A stretch of 6,512 nt of DNA, from assembly GCA_050260275.1 (NCBI GenBank), contig JBLNBX010000022.1, forward strand, positions 1 to 6,512, in the 5' to 3' direction. Every line of letters starts with the position of its first letter. Position 1 is the first letter of the stretch. Position numbers and translations under genes: made by a program. This DNA comes from DATMXS01 sp050260275. GTDB lineage: Bacteria > Acidobacteriota > Terriglobia > Bryobacterales > Bryobacteraceae. The notes below the pieces were generated by a model. It was given only the letters and a program-made list of their open reading frames with translations, had not been told where the DNA came from and made no database searches. Shown here in pieces: positions 5,488 to 6,512 of the stretch.

Positions 5488-6141
5488 TCATGAACGGCGA
5501 GCGAAGCGCCGTCCGGCAAACTTCGCGCCGAACAGCAGGACGCAGCCGACGAGCAGGAGCGTCGAAGGCTCGGGAGTCGGGGTCACCTCCGCCTTGAAGA
5601 GCGCCGAAGCCGGCCCCGTCGCCCAGATCGAGACCGTCTGTGCGATCGTATAGGGGCCGCCGGCATCCGGTGGCATGGAGATCCCGCGCAATCCTTCTTC
5701 GAAATACAGGCCCGAGAAGGGACCGAGTTCCCCGGCTACCTGGTCGTTAACAAGCACTGTGTAACTCATTTTGGACGGCAGCAGGGAAACCAGGCTTCCC
5801 GCGAAGGAAACATTCAGGCCCGGCCAGCCGAAAAAGCCGTAGCCGATCAGCGTGATGTCGAGTCTGCCGTGGTTGAAGAGCCCGATGTCAAGCGACTCGA
5901 GCTCGAACTCAAGGGCTTCCTGTTCTCCTTTCGTGATGTTCAGGAACCAGTCTCCTAGGGAGCCTACGAACAAGACTTCTCCGTCGTTCCCCGTGTGGAT
6001 GGTCCTGTTCCCGTCCCCGGCGTCGAGGATCAGTATTGGGCTTGAGATGATCTCGGCCTGGGCAAACGAGCCGAGCATCAGGAGAGCAAGGAGCGCGGCA
6101 GTTGCATACGCGCCCCTGTGCTTGTGCGTCGATCTTGTCAT
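5488..6141 (-). CDS. Secreted PEP-CTERM sorting-domain protein of unknown function
   Basis: A 217-residue exported protein. A signal peptide (about 1-29: charged MTRSTHKHRG, hydrophobic AYATAALLALLMLG, cleavage after FAQA) precedes a mature region of about 160 residues with no domain I recognise, rich in Gly, Leu, Ile and Phe, probably beta-structured. The C-terminus is a complete PEP-CTERM sorting signal: Pro190-Glu191-Pro192-Ser, a hydrophobic helix LLLVGCVLLFGAKFAG (195-210) and a basic tail RRFARR. Exosortase is expected to recognise PEP, cleave and transfer the protein to the envelope or extracellular matrix. The frame is open to an ATG at 6198, but 6141 is preferred: it has a perfect Shine-Dalgarno, puts the signal peptide at the N-terminus, and lies downstream of the start site predicted from the sigma-54 promoter, which would fall near 6191. 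Mature residues contain one Cys (C200, in the helix). It forms its own transcription unit. Confidence 0.9.
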   Translation of the reverse strand: MTRSTHKHRGAYATAALLALLMLGSFAQAEIISSPILILDAGDGNRTIHTGNDGEVLFVGSLGDWFLNITKGEQEALEFELESLDIGLFNHGRLDITLIGYGFFGWPGLNVSFAGSLVSLLPSKMSYTVLVNDQVAGELGPFSGLYFEEGLRGISMPPDAGGPYTIAQTVSIWATGPASALFKAEVTPTPEPSTLLLVGCVLLFGAKFAGRRFARRS

Positions 6142-6143
6142 TT

Positions 6144-6151
6144 CACCTCCC
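6144..6151 (-). promoter_or_regulatory. Shine-Dalgarno that fixes the PEP-CTERM start
   Basis: GGGAGGTG directly precedes AA-ATG at 6141; GGAGGTGA is a continuous complement of the 16S rRNA 3' end. It decides the start at 6141 over in-frame ATGs at 6198 and 6159. It is far stronger than any ribosome site in the EPS operon below. Confidence 0.8.
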
Positions 6152-6202
6152 GCCAGCATGGGCCGGCGGCGACCAGGGGACCTGGGCGCCATTGCCACCT
6201 GC

Positions 6203-6217
6203 GCAATTCCCTTGCCA
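6203..6217 (-). promoter_or_regulatory. Sigma-54 (-24/-12) promoter of the PEP-CTERM gene
   Basis: The minus strand reads TGGCAAGGGAATTGC. Against the RpoN consensus TGGCACGNNNNTTGC it differs only at the sixth base (A for C). It has the required GG (6216-6215), 10 bp, then GC (6204-6203). The predicted start is about 12 bp further on, near 6191, giving a 5' UTR of about 50 nt. RpoN control with the PrsK/PrsR two-component system is reported for PEP-CTERM genes in floc-forming bacteria, which fits. The enhancer-binding site would lie within the upstream TPR gene. Confidence 0.75.
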
Positions 6218-6264
6218 GCAGGCTCCGGCGACGGCCTGTACGATTCGAGTGCTATGTTCCCGAA

Positions 6265-6512
6265 TCAGCGCGGCAGACGTGCGCCGGAGAGGCTCGAGGA
6301 CGCCTCGGCTCCGGCGATGAGTTCGCGCGCCATTTTCGCCTCGGGAACGTTCGGATCGAGCCTCAGGGCGGCGTCGAGCGTAGCCCGCGCGCGCGTCTTT
6401 TCACCGGCTCTGAAGTAAGCCATCGCAAGGTGGTACTTGCAAACGGCCCCGCCCGCGGCCGCCGCCGTCTCCAGGTGCTGTACCGCCGCGGCGTACAGGC
6501 CCTTGTGGTACA
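6265..6512 (-). CDS. TPR-repeat protein, C-terminal fragment (5' end beyond window)
   Basis: The last 81 codons of a gene that enters from the high-coordinate edge and stops with TGA at 6267-6265. The visible protein contains two TPR-like units: YHKGLYAAAVQHLETAAAAG (1-20 of the fragment) and CKYHLAMAYFRAGEKTRARA (24-43), the latter continuing to ALRLDPNVPEA. The Leu-Ala-Tyr/Gly-Ala-Pro spacing is canonical. The last 15 residues are Ser/Ala-rich. TPR proteins, often lipoproteins, are frequent in exosortase/EPS loci, where they are thought to scaffold the secretion machinery, but with only the C-terminus visible the role and localisation cannot be told. No intrinsic terminator is visible between it and the PEP-CTERM promoter 48 nt downstream. 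Confidence 0.8.
   Translation of the reverse strand, partial: YHKGLYAAAVQHLETAAAAGGAVCKYHLAMAYFRAGEKTRARATLDAALRLDPNVPEAKMARELIAGAEASSSLSGARLPR

Noticed and set aside
6242..6266. Inverted repeat GATTCG/CGAATC with a 13-nt loop at the TPR stop codon, as a possible terminator.
   Set aside because: The stem is only 6 bp with a long loop, and no T-tract follows; it is too weak to call.
1..6512. Searched by eye for CRISPR arrays, tRNA or rRNA genes, transposases, insertion-sequence ends and plasmid origins.
   Set aside because: None seen; the window is a continuous EPS-type locus with no mobile-element signature.

Overview
This is a GC-rich window in which every gene I can support lies on the minus strand, so it reads from high to low coordinates. 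It looks like part of an exopolysaccharide locus of a Gram-negative bacterium that has the exosortase/PEP-CTERM sorting system. A PEP-CTERM protein, a Wzz-type chain-length protein, a BY-kinase, a membrane glycosyltransferase and an asparagine-synthetase-type amidotransferase in a row are the usual company of exosortase-linked EPS loci in Proteobacteria and Acidobacteriota. The NusG-like protein reads most like the UpxY/RfaH-type paralogs I associate with Acidobacteriota, but the phylum cannot be fixed from this window. No exosortase, priming glycosyltransferase, flippase or polymerase is present here; these would have to lie outside.

Layout in transcription order. (1) 6512-6265: the C-terminal end of a TPR-repeat protein. 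(2) 6217-6203: a strong sigma-54 (-24/-12) promoter match, followed by a perfect Shine-Dalgarno and a secreted PEP-CTERM protein (6141-5488) that ends at a strong intrinsic terminator (5470-5435). (3) 5434-5278: an untranslated leader with a possible -10 box, a 9-bp-stem hairpin and, 17 nt before the next start codon, a near-perfect copy (11 of 12) of the enterobacterial ops element (core of JUMPstart), the site where RfaH is recruited. (4) 5277-1: a polycistronic operon. It begins with the Wzz-like chain-length protein, overlapping by 4 nt with a BY-kinase-type ATPase. A NusG/RfaH-like antiterminator and a small XRE-type HTH protein come next, then a membrane-anchored GT2 glycosyltransferase and the N-terminal 222 residues of an asparagine synthase-type amidotransferase that runs off the window.

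How it may work together. The Wzz/BY-kinase pair sets polymer length and export, and GT2 and the amidotransferase build or modify the sugar chain. The NusG-like and HTH genes sit in the middle of the operon as dedicated regulators. The ops-like element in the leader, the lack of a visible Shine-Dalgarno in front of the first gene, and the operon's own NusG paralog suggest a self-reinforcing antitermination/ribosome-recruitment circuit like that of RfaH. Inverted repeats in three non-coding intervals (leader, kinase-NusG, HTH-GT2) would be natural targets or obstacles for such a system. This circuit is inference; the sequence elements themselves are directly visible.
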